From NCBI GenBank assembly GCA_026391775.1, contig JAPLDK010000055.1, positions 1 through 64,000 on the forward strand: a stretch of DNA of 64,000 nt, written 5' to 3'. The stretch's first letter is position 1, and the number at the start of each line of letters is the position of its first letter. Origin of the DNA: Bacteroidota bacterium (GTDB lineage: Bacteria > Bacteroidota > Bacteroidia > Bacteroidales > FEN-979). Of this stretch, positions 6,620 through 15,959 are shown in pieces. The position numbers and the translations under genes are program-made. The notes under the pieces were generated by a model. That model was not told the origin of the DNA and did not search any database. It saw only the letters and a list, made by a program, of their open reading frames with translations.

Positions 6620-9247
6620 ATGAATTCAGCTGCCATACGTCAAGCCTTTCTTGATTTCTTCAGGTCGAAAGGGCACCAGATTGTGCCATCCGCCCCCATG
6701 GTCATAAAAAATGACCCAAGCCTTATGTTCACAAATGCCGGGATGAACCAGTTCAAAGACCTGTTCCTCGGCAACAGGGAGGCTGCTTTCAAGCGGGTTG
6801 CAGACACCCAGAAATGCCTCAGGGTTTCAGGTAAACATAACGATCTTGAAGAAGTGGGGATAGATACTTATCACCACACCATGTTTGAAATGCTGGGCAA
6901 CTGGTCGTTCGGGGACTATTTTAAAAAGGAAGCCATAGAATGGGGATGGGAATTTCTTACGGAAGTCATGAAGATACGGAAAGACAGGATGTATGTGACC
7001 GTCTTTGAAGGCGATGCTAAAGAAGGGCTGGCAAAAGATACCGAAGCTTACGATTACTGGAAAGCTCTTATTCCGGCTGATCGGATACTGATGGGTTCAA
7101 AAAAAGATAATTTCTGGGAAATGGGTGACACCGGCCCCTGCGGCCCCTGTTCAGAGATCCATGTAGACCTGCGTGACGACAAGGACCGCAGCATGGTACC
7201 CGGCCATCAGCTTGTAAATACAGGAAACCCCCTGGTCATCGAGATCTGGAACCTGGTCTTTATACAGTACAACCGCCAGGCCAACGGTCAGCTTAATGCA
7301 CTGCCAGCCAGGCATGTAGACACCGGTATGGGTTTCGAACGTCTGTGCATGATCATCCAGGGCAAAAAATCCAATTACGATACCGATGTTTTCCAGCCTT
7401 TGATCCACTATATCGCCCGGCTGGCTGATAAGGAATACGGTTCTGAAACCAAAGCCGATATTGCCATGAGGGTCATTGCCGACCATGTGCGCGCCATTTC
7501 TTTTGCCATTGCCGACGGGCAGTTACCCTCGAACGTAAAATCAGGGTATGTGATCCGCCGAATCCTTCGCAGAGCTGTACGATACGGGTATACTTTCCTC
7601 GGATTCAAGGATCCTTTTCTGCATTCACTTGTGCCTGTGCTGATAAACCTGATGGGAACGGCCTTTCCGGAACTTGAATCACAAAGGGACCTCATCATCA
7701 ATGTGATGAAAGAAGAGGAAACAGCATTTCTCAGGACGTTGGCGACAGGGATACAACGGTTCAACTCATATATCGGATCCAGAATCCAGGATCCAGGATC
7801 CAGGATCGATGGATCATTTGCTTTTGAGTTGTTCGATACGTATGGATTTCCTATCGACCTTACCCAGTTGATGGCGCATGAGGCTGGATGGGAGGTCGAC
7901 ATGGAAGGATTTCAGAAAGGCCTTGAAGAACAGAAGGCAAGGTCGAGGCAGGCAGCCAATGTACAGACATCCGACTGGGTTTTGCTTGTAGAGGATGCCG
8001 AAATGCCTGAATTTGTAGGCTACGATGAATTGAAAATTGAAACGGAAATCACAAAATACCGTAAGATCACTACTAAAGGACAGGAACTTTATCATATTGT
8101 CCTGGAACAAACCCCGTTTTATGCTGAATCGGGAGGGCAGGTCGGTGACAAGGGATGGCTAATTTCAGGAGACAAAAAAATCGATATCCTTGATACTGTA
8201 AAGGAGAACGATCTCATCATTCACATTTGCGATAAACTTCCCGAAAAACCTGAAGAACCTGTGTTTGCAGAAGTAGATGCTGTGAAACGCAGGATGACAG
8301 CAAACAACCATTCGGCGACCCATCTTATGCATGCCGCATTACGTAAAGTGCTGGGAACTCATGTTGAACAAAAGGGATCACTGGTGGATGATGAACACCT
8401 TCGTTTCGACTTTACCCACTTTGCCAAGCTGAGCAAAGAGGAGATCGAAGCTGTAGAGAAAATCATCAATGCAAAGATTTGGGAAAATATTCCACTGCAT
8501 GAAGAAAGGGCTATGCCCATAGAACAGGCAAAAAAAATGGGAGCCATGGCCCTGTTCGGTGAAAAATACGGGGACTTTGTCAGGGTAGTGACCTTTGACC
8601 CTGATTTCTCGGTAGAATTCTGCGGGGGCACCCATGTCCCCGCCAGCGGCCAGATAGGATTGTTCAAAATCGTTTCGGAAAGCGCTATTGCCGCCGGAGT
8701 CAGAAGGATCGAAGCCATTACGGCCGAAAAAGCTGAAAGTTGGTTCTATGAAAAACTTCATCTTCTTGATGAGATCTCGGAAGTCCTGAAGAACCCGAAA
8801 GACCTCGTAAAGGGCTTGAAGACCCTGGTGGAAGAAAACCTGGCTCTCAGGAAAGACGCGGCCGAACTAGCGAAGATCAAAGGCGGACAGGTGAAGGAAG
8901 AGCTGTTAAAGAAAGCTGAAGTCATCAATGGAATAACTTTTATTTCTGCAAAGCTGGACCTGGATCCCGAGATCATAAAGAACATTGCTTTTGAACTGCG
9001 CACCTCGGCAGACCAGGTTTTCATCGTATTAGCCAATGAAACTGACGGCAAAGCCGGGTTAACGGTGGCCGTTTCCGATGCCCTTGTCAAAGCTGGGAAG
9101 TTGAATGCAGGCACTATCATCCGTGAAATTTCCAGGGAAGTCCAGGGAGGCGGAGGTGGGCAACCCCATATCGCAACGGCAGGGGGCAAGAACCCGGCCG
9201 GGATTCAGGCAGCGCTCGAGAAAGCCAGGGCCTTTCTTCAAGCCTGA
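6620..9247 (+). CDS. alaS: Alanyl-tRNA synthetase
   Basis: 875 residues, normal full length. It charges tRNA-Ala. The class II catalytic core has motif 2-like HHTMFEMLGNWSFGDYFK and GDTGPCGPCSEIH. The editing domain carries HSATHLMHAALRK with its zinc-site His pair, and the CGGTHV motif. The C-Ala domain ends with a glycine-rich GGGGGQPHIATAGG. Oddity: residues ~386-399, just before the conserved FELFDTYGFPIDLT, are encoded by a tandem 7-base repeat (see separate entry), giving a SRIQDPGSRID loop not seen in typical AlaS. The reading frame is kept and all key motifs are intact. Confidence 0.97.
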   Translation: MNSAAIRQAFLDFFRSKGHQIVPSAPMVIKNDPSLMFTNAGMNQFKDLFLGNREAAFKRVADTQKCLRVSGKHNDLEEVGIDTYHHTMFEMLGNWSFGDYFKKEAIEWGWEFLTEVMKIRKDRMYVTVFEGDAKEGLAKDTEAYDYWKALIPADRILMGSKKDNFWEMGDTGPCGPCSEIHVDLRDDKDRSMVPGHQLVNTGNPLVIEIWNLVFIQYNRQANGQLNALPARHVDTGMGFERLCMIIQGKKSNYDTDVFQPLIHYIARLADKEYGSETKADIAMRVIADHVRAISFAIADGQLPSNVKSGYVIRRILRRAVRYGYTFLGFKDPFLHSLVPVLINLMGTAFPELESQRDLIINVMKEEETAFLRTLATGIQRFNSYIGSRIQDPGSRIDGSFAFELFDTYGFPIDLTQLMAHEAGWEVDMEGFQKGLEEQKARSRQAANVQTSDWVLLVEDAEMPEFVGYDELKIETEITKYRKITTKGQELYHIVLEQTPFYAESGGQVGDKGWLISGDKKIDILDTVKENDLIIHICDKLPEKPEEPVFAEVDAVKRRMTANNHSATHLMHAALRKVLGTHVEQKGSLVDDEHLRFDFTHFAKLSKEEIEAVEKIINAKIWENIPLHEERAMPIEQAKKMGAMALFGEKYGDFVRVVTFDPDFSVEFCGGTHVPASGQIGLFKIVSESAIAAGVRRIEAITAEKAESWFYEKLHLLDEISEVLKNPKDLVKGLKTLVEENLALRKDAAELAKIKGGQVKEELLKKAEVINGITFISAKLDLDPEIIKNIAFELRTSADQVFIVLANETDGKAGLTVAVSDALVKAGKLNAGTIIREISREVQGGGGGQPHIATAGGKNPAGIQAALEKARAFLQA
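7775..7815 (+). repeat. Tandem AGGATCC micro-repeat inside alaS
   Basis: About five copies of the 7-base unit AGGATCC, with small variations, lie within the alaS coding region. Because 7 is not a multiple of 3, three units make 21 bases and encode a seven-residue peptide period (DPGSRIQ), so the insert stays open. The same unit in the same coding orientation occurs in purL. Confidence 0.85.
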
Positions 9248-9277
9248 GAAGTCAGGCCGCAAAAAACATATGAATTT

Positions 9278-10000
9278 ATGACTTTATCCAATACGATTTT
9301 CAAGGAAACCGAAACTTTTTGCAAGGCCAATGCCGATCCCGCCATCGTTCTGAAATATTCACGATATTTCAAGGAAGGATATGATGCTTACGGTGTTAGC
9401 TCCGCATTGCTGAATCAGAAGGTTGAGGAGATCCTTACTTTGGAGGGCATTACAAATGAACAGATCAATATAATCTGCCTGCAGCTCGTACGCTCACCAA
9501 AGTATGAAATGACATCCATAGCGGTCCTCCTGCTTACAAAAACCAATAAGCAATGGGATCATGAAACTTTCGCTACCATTGAAAAGATGTTCAGTTTTGG
9601 TATTTCCAACTGGGGGCATACCGATTACATTTGCAGTGAGATCATCCCTGAAATGATTAAAAAGAAACTGATCAGCATGGATACCCTGAAACCCTGGAGA
9701 AAAGCTGCAAACAGGTTTCAGAGGCGGGCTGCGGTTGTAGGTTTGATAAAGCCCATGAAAAAAGCTTCCGATTTCAATCCATATTTTGAATTTATTGATC
9801 CCATGATGATGGATAGGGAAAGGGTGGTTCACCAGGGGCTTGGCTGGTTCCTTAGGGAGGCTTGGAAAAAACAGGATGAACCTACTGAGAAATTCCTACT
9901 GAAGTGGAAGGATTCAGCCGCCCGCCTTATATTCCAGTATGCCACTGAAAAGATGACTCCCGCTCAAAAGTCCAGGTTCAGAAAAGAAAAGGGCAAATAA
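9278..10000 (+). CDS. AlkD-like DNA alkylation repair protein (HEAT repeats)
   Basis: 240 residues, all alpha-helical in character and matching the DNA alkylation repair (AlkD/AlkC) family, whose HEAT-like superhelix grips DNA and removes 3-methyladenine or 7-methylguanine bases. Supporting signs are the length, the order of helices, and aromatic/acidic stretches such as SFGISNWGHTDYICSEI and HQGLGWFLREAWKK, where AlkD keeps its catalytic Trp/Asp residues. It follows alaS by 30 bases on the same strand and converges with the next gene. With the alkyltransferase-like protein it is the second alkylation-damage gene in this stretch. Family confident, substrate not. Confidence 0.85.
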   Translation: MTLSNTIFKETETFCKANADPAIVLKYSRYFKEGYDAYGVSSALLNQKVEEILTLEGITNEQINIICLQLVRSPKYEMTSIAVLLLTKTNKQWDHETFATIEKMFSFGISNWGHTDYICSEIIPEMIKKKLISMDTLKPWRKAANRFQRRAAVVGLIKPMKKASDFNPYFEFIDPMMMDRERVVHQGLGWFLREAWKKQDEPTEKFLLKWKDSAARLIFQYATEKMTPAQKSRFRKEKGK

Positions 10001-10017
10001 CAGGTTCTCAGGCCGTC

Positions 10018-10572
10018 CTACATCAGCAGGCGGGCTTCGTCTTTAACGTAATTCAGAGCAGCTGTAGTAGCCAGGTTCTCATTTTCGAGGCTGATATCGA
10101 AAATTGCACGTACCAGGGCCGGGGCCGGGTCCTGGGGATCAAGCTGTGCAGCAGCGCGGTTAATAATGGAAATGGATTCTTCCCTTGCGTTTTTGATCAT
10201 TTCCCAGGCGGTAGGTGAAATATAGACCTGCTGGCTGAGATTATAATCAAATTCCTCCCTGATAGTCCTTATCATTGCCAGCTGGAGTTCAGGAACGCTC
10301 ATTTCTGATCTCTGTACCCGCATGACAAGATTCGCAGGCTGGATGCGTTCTAGGAACATCACTATCCTTTCGTAGGCCTGCAGTTTCAGGGGAAGGGTTA
10401 TTCTTTTTGAATCGCTGATGTCGTTGTTAACAGGAACAAAAGTTTTATTGTAACGGTTTTTCAGCCTCAGGTAGTACGAAATCAGCGGCCAGGCTGCAAG
10501 CGCACCCAATCCGATGATCATAAAGGCATGAATGACATCGGTGATTAGTGTAGTCCAGAAGAAATTGTCCAT
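10018..10572 (-). CDS. Conserved membrane-anchored protein of unknown function
   Basis: 184 residues from the ATG at 10572 (MDNFFWTT); an earlier TTG at 10590 sits inside the promoter region of the next gene. A single transmembrane helix (~residues 10-32, DVIHAFMIIGLGALAAWPLI) is followed by a soluble, mostly helical domain with conserved-looking LKLQAYERIVMFLERIQPANLV and IREEFDYNLSQQVYIS. It resembles an uncharacterised Bacteroidota family found beside housekeeping genes; I cannot name a function. The N-terminus probably lies outside with the bulk in the cytoplasm, but the topology is a guess. Confidence 0.75.
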   Translation of the reverse strand: MDNFFWTTLITDVIHAFMIIGLGALAAWPLISYYLRLKNRYNKTFVPVNNDISDSKRITLPLKLQAYERIVMFLERIQPANLVMRVQRSEMSVPELQLAMIRTIREEFDYNLSQQVYISPTAWEMIKNAREESISIINRAAAQLDPQDPAPALVRAIFDISLENENLATTAALNYVKDEARLLM

Positions 10573-10583
10573 GGATTGAAGTT

Positions 10584-10611
10584 TTGACAAAAGTAATAAT
10601 TATTAACTTTG
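10584..10611 (+). promoter_or_regulatory. Promoter of the aminotransferase gene
   Basis: TTG (10584-10586) and TAACTTTG (10604-10611) are separated by 17 bases, slightly shorter than the usual spacing. The -7 box lies 33 bases before the ATG. Confidence 0.45.
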
Positions 10612-10643
10612 TCATTTTTCAAAAAATTCATAATCACTCGTTT

Positions 10644-11843
10644 ATGACAACACTTGCTAACAGAATCAACAACCTGGCCGAATCGGAGACCCTGGCCATG
10701 TCGCGTAAAAGCCGTGAACTGCGCGCGGAGGGCCATGACGTTATTAACCTCAGCCTTGGGGAACCCGACTTCAATACCCCCGATTATATCAAGAATGCCG
10801 CCAAGGAGGCTATTGACCAGAATTTCACTTTCTACCCTCCTGTCCCCGGCTTTGAAGACCTGCGAAAAGCAGTTTGTGCAAAATTAAAAAGGGATAATTT
10901 CCTTACTTATGAACCGTCCCAGATAGTAGTCAGCACCGGTGCAAAGCAGTCCATCGCAAATGTTGTTCTCTGCCTCGTCAATCCGGGAGACGAGGTGCTC
11001 ATCCCATCCCCTTACTGGGTTTCCTACAAGGAGATCATCAAGGTTGCAGAAGGGAATGCCGTGTTCATCCCGGCCCGGATTGAAACTGAGTTCAAAGTAA
11101 AACCGGAACAGATCGAAGCAGCTATCAGCCCGAAAACAAAACTTATGATATTCAGTTCCCCTTGCAACCCAACGGGATCTGTATATTCGAAGGACGAGCT
11201 TGAAGGGATCGCAAAGGTATTGGTAAAACATCCCGGAATATTTATCATTGCCGATGAAATTTACGAGCATATCAACTTTGTTGGAAAGCACGAAAGCATT
11301 GCCCAGTTTGACTTTATCAGGGACAGGGTGATCATAGTGAACGGGGTTTCCAAAGCCTTTGCCATGACCGGCTGGCGTATAGGTTATATCGCAGCTCCTC
11401 TTGAAATTGCAAAAGCCTGTGACAAGCTGCAGGGGCAGTTCACTTCCGGAGCCTGTTCAATAGCACAAAAAGCAGCTTTAATGGCGGAAATCACTCCTCC
11501 AGATACTATTGAGATCCGTGAAATGCAAAAAGCATTCAGGGAGCGACGCGACCTGATGTTGAAAATGCTTGCCGAAATTCCCGGCATGATACTTAACAAG
11601 CCAGAAGGCGCGTTCTATATCTTTCCGGATATCTCGTATTACTTCGGAAAGACGGATGGAACCGTACCGGTGAACAACGCCAACGATCTTTGCATGTACC
11701 TGCTGAACAAGGTATTCGTGGCCTTGGTACCGGGCGATGCCTTCGGTGACCCGAATTGTATCCGTTTCAGTTATGCAACAAGCAGAGATAAACTGATTGA
11801 AGCAGTGAGGAGGATAAAAGAGGCTCTGGGACAATTAAAATAG
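10644..11843 (+). CDS. Class I pyridoxal-phosphate aminotransferase (aspartate aminotransferase type)
   Basis: 399 residues from the ATG at 10644 (MTTLANRINNL). Fold type I aminotransferase of the Igamma aspartate/aromatic subgroup: SLGEPDFNTPDYI at the N-terminus, SPCNPTG with the substrate-binding Asn, ADEIYEH with the PLP-contacting Asp/Tyr, and VSKAFAMTGWRIGY with the Schiff-base Lys. The C-terminal IRFSYA carries the Arg that binds the substrate carboxylate. It probably interconverts aspartate and oxaloacetate, fitting its position 28 bases before the PEP carboxykinase gene that consumes oxaloacetate. The exact amino-acid range cannot be read from sequence. Confidence 0.92.
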   Translation: MTTLANRINNLAESETLAMSRKSRELRAEGHDVINLSLGEPDFNTPDYIKNAAKEAIDQNFTFYPPVPGFEDLRKAVCAKLKRDNFLTYEPSQIVVSTGAKQSIANVVLCLVNPGDEVLIPSPYWVSYKEIIKVAEGNAVFIPARIETEFKVKPEQIEAAISPKTKLMIFSSPCNPTGSVYSKDELEGIAKVLVKHPGIFIIADEIYEHINFVGKHESIAQFDFIRDRVIIVNGVSKAFAMTGWRIGYIAAPLEIAKACDKLQGQFTSGACSIAQKAALMAEITPPDTIEIREMQKAFRERRDLMLKMLAEIPGMILNKPEGAFYIFPDISYYFGKTDGTVPVNNANDLCMYLLNKVFVALVPGDAFGDPNCIRFSYATSRDKLIEAVRRIKEALGQLK

Positions 11844-11871
11844 TATATATAATTAAAAAATCAAAATAGAC

Positions 11872-13671
11872 ATGACCACAAACAGCAAACTGAAAACCTG
11901 GGTTGACGATTGGGCAAAAATCTGCCAGCCTGATAAAGTATATTGGTGCGACGGTTCAGAAGCAGAGAATCAGCGCCTGCTCGATCTTATGGTAAGCACA
12001 GGAATGGCCGTTAAACTGAATGAAAAGAAGAGGCCGAACTCCTATTATTTCCAGAGCGACCCCAGCGATGTTGCCAGGGTTGAGAACCGGACCTTCATAT
12101 GCTCCGATAAACAGGAAGATGCTGGCCCCACCAATAACTGGATGGCTCCGGCAGAGATGAAGACTCTTCTCACAGGCATGTTTTCAGGCTGTATGCGTGG
12201 CCGCACCATGTACGTAATCCCCTTCAGCATGGGACCTTTGGGTTCCAGGATCGCCCATATCGGGATCCAGATCACCGATTCGCCCTATGTGGTAGTAAAT
12301 ATGCGCACTATGACAAGGATGGGTCAGGCTGTTCTTGACATTCTTGGCGACGGTGATTTTGTACCTTGCCTGCATTCGGTGGGCGCCCCACTTGAACAGG
12401 GTCAGCATGATGTGAAGTGGCCTTGCGCACCAATTGAAAAAAAATATATCTCCCATTTTCCCTCTACCAACGAGATCTGGTCATTTGGAAGTGGTTATGG
12501 TGGTAATGCCTTGCTGGGTAAAAAATGCTTTGCGCTCAGGATTGCGACGAACATGGCCCGGAGGCAGGGATGGCTGGCCGAACATATGCTCATCCTGGGG
12601 ATCACTAATCCGAAGGGTGTAAAAAAATATTTCGCAGCAGCATTCCCCAGTGCCTGTGGCAAGACAAACCTGGCCATGCTCATTCCCACTATTCCCGGTT
12701 GGAAGGTTGAAACCGTGGGTGATGATATTGCCTGGATGAAATTCGGCGAAGACGGCAGGCTGTACGCCATCAATCCTGAGGCTGGTTTCTTTGGCGTTGC
12801 TCCATTCACTTCCATGGAGACTAATCCGAATGCCATGCTTTCATGCGCTTCAAACACTATTTTTACAAATACCGCTCTTACCCCCGACGGAAATGTGTGG
12901 TGGGAAGGGATTGGAACCGATATTCCTGCAGGCTCAATCACCTGGGATAACAAGGTGTGGGATTCCTCAGTGACTACACCCGCTGCACATCCCAATGCAC
13001 GATTTACGGCACCGGCAAAGCAATGTCCTGCAATTGATCCCGACTGGGAAAATCCAAAAGGCGTGCCCATCTCTGCATTCCTCTTCGGAGGCCGCCGTCC
13101 TGGTACGGTTCCTTTGGTGTACCAGAGCTTCGACTGGAATCATGGTGTATTCCTTGGTTCCATCGTTGGTTCGGAAGTAACTGCAGCTGCAATCGGCCTA
13201 AAGGCAGGCGTCCGCCGCGATCCTTTTGCCATGCTTCCTTTCTGCGGATATCATATGGGCGATTATTTCGGTCATTGGGTCAATATAGGACGCAACGCTC
13301 CCGTTCCTGCCAATCTGCCTAAAATATTCAATGTAAACTGGTTCCGAAAAGGCGCCGACAACAAATTCCTCTGGCCCGGCTACGGTGACAATATTCGTGT
13401 TTTAAAGTGGATCTTCGAAACCCTGGAAGGCACCGCCGACGTTGTGGAAACACCAATCGGACTGGTTCCCGGCAAAACTGCCATTGATGTAAGCGGATTG
13501 CCTGATGTTGCTGCAAAAATGGATAAGATCCTCGAAGTGAACACACTGGAATGGCTGGGTGAATGCGATCTTATCGCAGAGCACCAGACTATTTTCGGCG
13601 AGCGGCTCCCCAGGGAGATGGCTCAGGAATTTGAGAAACTCAAGGAAAGGCTTCACAAAGCGACGAAGTAA
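11872..13671 (+). CDS. pckG: Phosphoenolpyruvate carboxykinase (GTP)
   Basis: 599 residues, the size of the GTP-dependent enzyme rather than the ~530-residue ATP form. It converts oxaloacetate and GTP to PEP and CO2, or runs in reverse for CO2 fixation in fermenters. Key motifs are the nucleotide loop [13 protein letters not shown] with its hyper-reactive Cys, the metal/kinase segment VGDDIAWM, and [14 protein letters not shown]. Many Bacteroidota carry the ATP-type PckA, so the GTP type is a useful trait. The cobalamin adenosyltransferase gene follows after 11 bases. Confidence 0.96.
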   Translation: MTTNSKLKTWVDDWAKICQPDKVYWCDGSEAENQRLLDLMVSTGMAVKLNEKKRPNSYYFQSDPSDVARVENRTFICSDKQEDAGPTNNWMAPAEMKTLLTGMFSGCMRGRTMYVIPFSMGPLGSRIAHIGIQITDSPYVVVNMRTMTRMGQAVLDILGDGDFVPCLHSVGAPLEQGQHDVKWPCAPIEKKYISHFPSTNEIWSFGSGYGGNALLGKKCFALRIATNMARRQGWLAEHMLILGITNPKGVKKYFAAAFPSACGKTNLAMLIPTIPGWKVETVGDDIAWMKFGEDGRLYAINPEAGFFGVAPFTSMETNPNAMLSCASNTIFTNTALTPDGNVWWEGIGTDIPAGSITWDNKVWDSSVTTPAAHPNARFTAPAKQCPAIDPDWENPKGVPISAFLFGGRRPGTVPLVYQSFDWNHGVFLGSIVGSEVTAAAIGLKAGVRRDPFAMLPFCGYHMGDYFGHWVNIGRNAPVPANLPKIFNVNWFRKGADNKFLWPGYGDNIRVLKWIFETLEGTADVVETPIGLVPGKTAIDVSGLPDVAAKMDKILEVNTLEWLGECDLIAEHQTIFGERLPREMAQEFEKLKERLHKATK

Positions 13672-13682
13672 ATACGATCTCG

Positions 13683-14243
13683 ATGACGGGCGAGAACAAG
13701 ATATATACCAAGGGTGGAGATAAAGGAGAGACTTCCCTTCTCGGCGGCACACGTGTTTCGAAAAGCCATGAACGAGTGGAAGCCTATGGCAACCTGGATG
13801 AGCTGAACAGTTTTATTGGCCTCATCCGCGACCAGGACATCAATCCCCATTACCAGGATGTGCTTGGACGTATCCAGGAAGTCCTGTTTATCTCAGAGGC
13901 CCTGGTTGCACGCGATCCGGAAAAAGAAACCCGGGATTTGCCTGTTTTCGGGGATGACGACATCCACATACTGGAAAAAGAAATAGATACAATGAATGAC
14001 GAGCTTCCCGAACTTAAAAATTTCATTCTTCCGGGAGGCCATACTGTTGTTTCATATTGCCATATTGCAAGGACAGTCTGCCGCAGGGCCGAACGCTCCC
14101 TGATCCGCCTTAATTCAAACAACCCGGTAGATGAGATAATAATACGTTTCATCAACCGTTTATCCGATTACCTGTTTGTTCTTGCACGGAAAACAGGTAG
14201 GGATCTTGGCAGGGAAGAAAGGCTCTGGATCACACACAGGTAA
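13683..14243 (+). CDS. pduO: Cob(I)alamin adenosyltransferase, PduO type
   Basis: 186 residues. It transfers the adenosyl group of ATP to cob(I)alamin, making coenzyme B12. The family N-terminus is plain (IYTKGGDKGETSLLGG), followed by RVEAYGNLDELNSFIG, FILPGGH, and the ATP-site motif RTVCRRAERSL, with NRLSDYLFVLAR near the end. It starts 11 bases after pckG and is likely translated from the same message. An adenosylcobalamin supply would fit methylmalonyl-CoA mutase or similar enzymes elsewhere in the genome; none is seen here. Confidence 0.94.
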   Translation: MTGENKIYTKGGDKGETSLLGGTRVSKSHERVEAYGNLDELNSFIGLIRDQDINPHYQDVLGRIQEVLFISEALVARDPEKETRDLPVFGDDDIHILEKEIDTMNDELPELKNFILPGGHTVVSYCHIARTVCRRAERSLIRLNSNNPVDEIIIRFINRLSDYLFVLARKTGRDLGREERLWITHR

Positions 14244-14256
14244 AAAAAAATTGTTC

Positions 14257-14288
14257 TTGTTATTCTGATTTTATTTTTTATACTTTTG
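14257..14288 (+). promoter_or_regulatory. Promoter of the DUF2795 gene
   Basis: TTG (14257-14259), a 21-base spacer and TACTTTTG (14281-14288) match the Bacteroidota consensus; the ATG is 25 bases downstream. Confidence 0.55.
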
Positions 14289-14313
14289 CAGCAATTTTCA
14301 AACGCTTAGATAA

Positions 14314-14535
14314 ATGTATTGGACACTTGAACTGGCCTCTAAACTCGAGGACGCTCCCTGGCCTGCCACGAAGGATGAGCTGATCGACTGGGCTATTCGC
14401 TCCGGTGCCCCGCAGGAAGTAGTAGAAAACCTCAGGGAGATTGAGGATGAGGGGGAAACTTATGAGCGTATCGAAGATATCTGGCCTGATTATCCGACCA
14501 AGGACGATTTTTTCTTTCACGAGGACGAATACTAG
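14314..14535 (+). CDS. DUF2795 family small protein
   Basis: 73 residues, highly acidic towards the C-terminus (IWPDYPTKDDFFFHEDEY). The pattern APWPATKDELIDWAIRSGAP and VVENLREIEDEGE is characteristic of a very well conserved small Bacteroidota protein placed in DUF2795. It has no signal peptide or metal-binding motif. It has its own promoter and is convergent with rsmD, the two stops being 5 bases apart. The function is unknown; strong conservation suggests a core cellular role. Confidence 0.88.
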   Translation: MYWTLELASKLEDAPWPATKDELIDWAIRSGAPQEVVENLREIEDEGETYERIEDIWPDYPTKDDFFFHEDEY

Positions 14536-14540
14536 ATTTC

Positions 14541-15077
14541 CTATGATTTCCTGAAAAACGAGAAATTCACTTCCCCGTAATTCCTGTGCTGGTCAAAGCC
14601 GGGGATCTCACTGAAAATATATTTTTTAGGATGTTCGAGGATGAACAATCCCCCGGGGGCAAGCATGTTTCCGCAAAGCACAAGCTCAGGCAGATCTGGA
14701 AGTTGCGGCAGATCATAGGGAGGATCGGCAAAGACCAGGTCCCAGGTCTCCAATGATTGCCTGACGAAAGTCATGACATTGGCCTTGAGGGGAAAAAGAT
14801 TAATCATTTTAAGATCCAGTGCGGTCTTATGGATATAGCTGACACAACGTGGGTGATTGTCAAGCGAGGTCACGCTTTTGCAGCCCCTTGAAATAAATTC
14901 ATAGGAAATGGCGCCGGTACCTGCAAAAAGGTCCAGCACCCTGGTTGTTTCATAGTCGATCAGGTTATTCAGGACGTTGAATAAGGCTTCTTTGGCAAAA
15001 TCTGTTGTTGGCCTTACAGGAAGATTGCCGGGAGGATGCAGCTTCCGGCCTTTATATGACCCGCTTACGATCCGCAT
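14541..15077 (-). CDS. rsmD: 16S rRNA (guanine966-N2)-methyltransferase
   Basis: 178 residues. It methylates G966 of 16S rRNA using S-adenosylmethionine during 30S assembly. Motifs: the N-terminal RIVSGSYKGRKL, RPTTDFAKEALFNVL, the SAM-binding VLDLFAGTGAISYE, and the catalytic DPPY in LVFADPPYDL. It overlaps the upstream DUF3822 gene by 13 bases, so translation is probably coupled; this pair is a recurrent Bacteroidota arrangement. Confidence 0.95.
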   Translation of the reverse strand: MRIVSGSYKGRKLHPPGNLPVRPTTDFAKEALFNVLNNLIDYETTRVLDLFAGTGAISYEFISRGCKSVTSLDNHPRCVSYIHKTALDLKMINLFPLKANVMTFVRQSLETWDLVFADPPYDLPQLPDLPELVLCGNMLAPGGLFILEHPKKYIFSEIPGFDQHRNYGEVNFSFFRKS

Positions 15078-15955
15078 GAATTAAAATTCAGCAAGGGATA
15101 ATATGACTGGGGTGCAACGATGTCAAAGACAGGGCTGTATTTAAAAGTCTCATTCCTCCTGCCGAATTCCATATTCTTCACATAACGGTAAACCAGTTCA
15201 AACAGGTTGGAGCCACGGTCGATGTTCCCGAGAAGCACCACTGATGCCTGCTCAGGATTCATCCCCAGTTGCTCAAGAACGAAAATCAGGAAATACGCAA
15301 CATCTTCCGCAACCATCCAGGTAAATGTGTTAAAGTACTTGATCTGTTTTCCGTCATAGATGAGAATATCAAAACTCTTTTCCTTGATATGGAGGAAAAT
15401 ACGATTTGCATTGATGCGGGTTTTAAAGTTCATCCAAACGGTCTGCATGAGTATGGTTGACAAACTTGAGATCCTTGCCGAAGGAAATAACCGCTTTGCA
15501 GCATCCTCAAGGTGTTTTGGGATGGAATACACATTGTAATTATCAAATTGCTGGATGTGGTCGGCAAGCACATGCTCATCGGCGGGCAAAGAAAAATTAA
15601 GTTTCAGGAAAATTTCTGATTCCTGGGCGTCGAAAAGAGGCCCCGGGATCAGCGTGCATTTTTTCCCCTCATAAGCAATACGGACACTCTTAAATGGGTT
15701 TTTCAGCCAGGGATTTGCCGTAAGAACACTCCTGAGAAAATCTTCAAATGACAGTTTAAATCCGGGTTTTGCCTTTGGTATGAAATCATTCCTGCGGTAT
15801 TCATGGATCAGGATATATTTATTCACCCGGTGATCCAGTATACAAAAGGCGATGTGGAATTCATTGAATTGCAGGGATAGTCCGTAATTCCGGGTTTCCT
15901 GGCTGGCGAATGCAGCATCGGTACGGTTAGCAACAACTGTATAAAATTCAGGCAT
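15065..15955 (-). CDS. DUF3822 family protein
   Basis: 296 residues. The actin-like/ASKHA look of DUF3822 is suggested by the beta-rich N-terminal half (YGLSLQFNEFHIAFCILDH) and a second half beginning near RIFLHIKEKSFDILIYDGKQIKYFN. Conserved placement directly before rsmD, with an overlapping stop/start, supports the family call. Its biochemical role is not known. It belongs to a four-gene run (HsdR-N protein, DUF4010 protein, DUF3822, rsmD) with gaps of 12 and 4 bases and one overlap. Confidence 0.85.
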   Translation of the reverse strand: MPEFYTVVANRTDAAFASQETRNYGLSLQFNEFHIAFCILDHRVNKYILIHEYRRNDFIPKAKPGFKLSFEDFLRSVLTANPWLKNPFKSVRIAYEGKKCTLIPGPLFDAQESEIFLKLNFSLPADEHVLADHIQQFDNYNVYSIPKHLEDAAKRLFPSARISSLSTILMQTVWMNFKTRINANRIFLHIKEKSFDILIYDGKQIKYFNTFTWMVAEDVAYFLIFVLEQLGMNPEQASVVLLGNIDRGSNLFELVYRYVKNMEFGRRNETFKYSPVFDIVAPQSYYPLLNFNSCGS

Positions 15956-15959
15956 ATGA

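Noticed and set aside
7775-7815. Phage attachment site or IS target duplication in alaS
   Set aside because: No integrase or transposase is present anywhere in the window, and the sequence is a simple 7-base tandem repeat.
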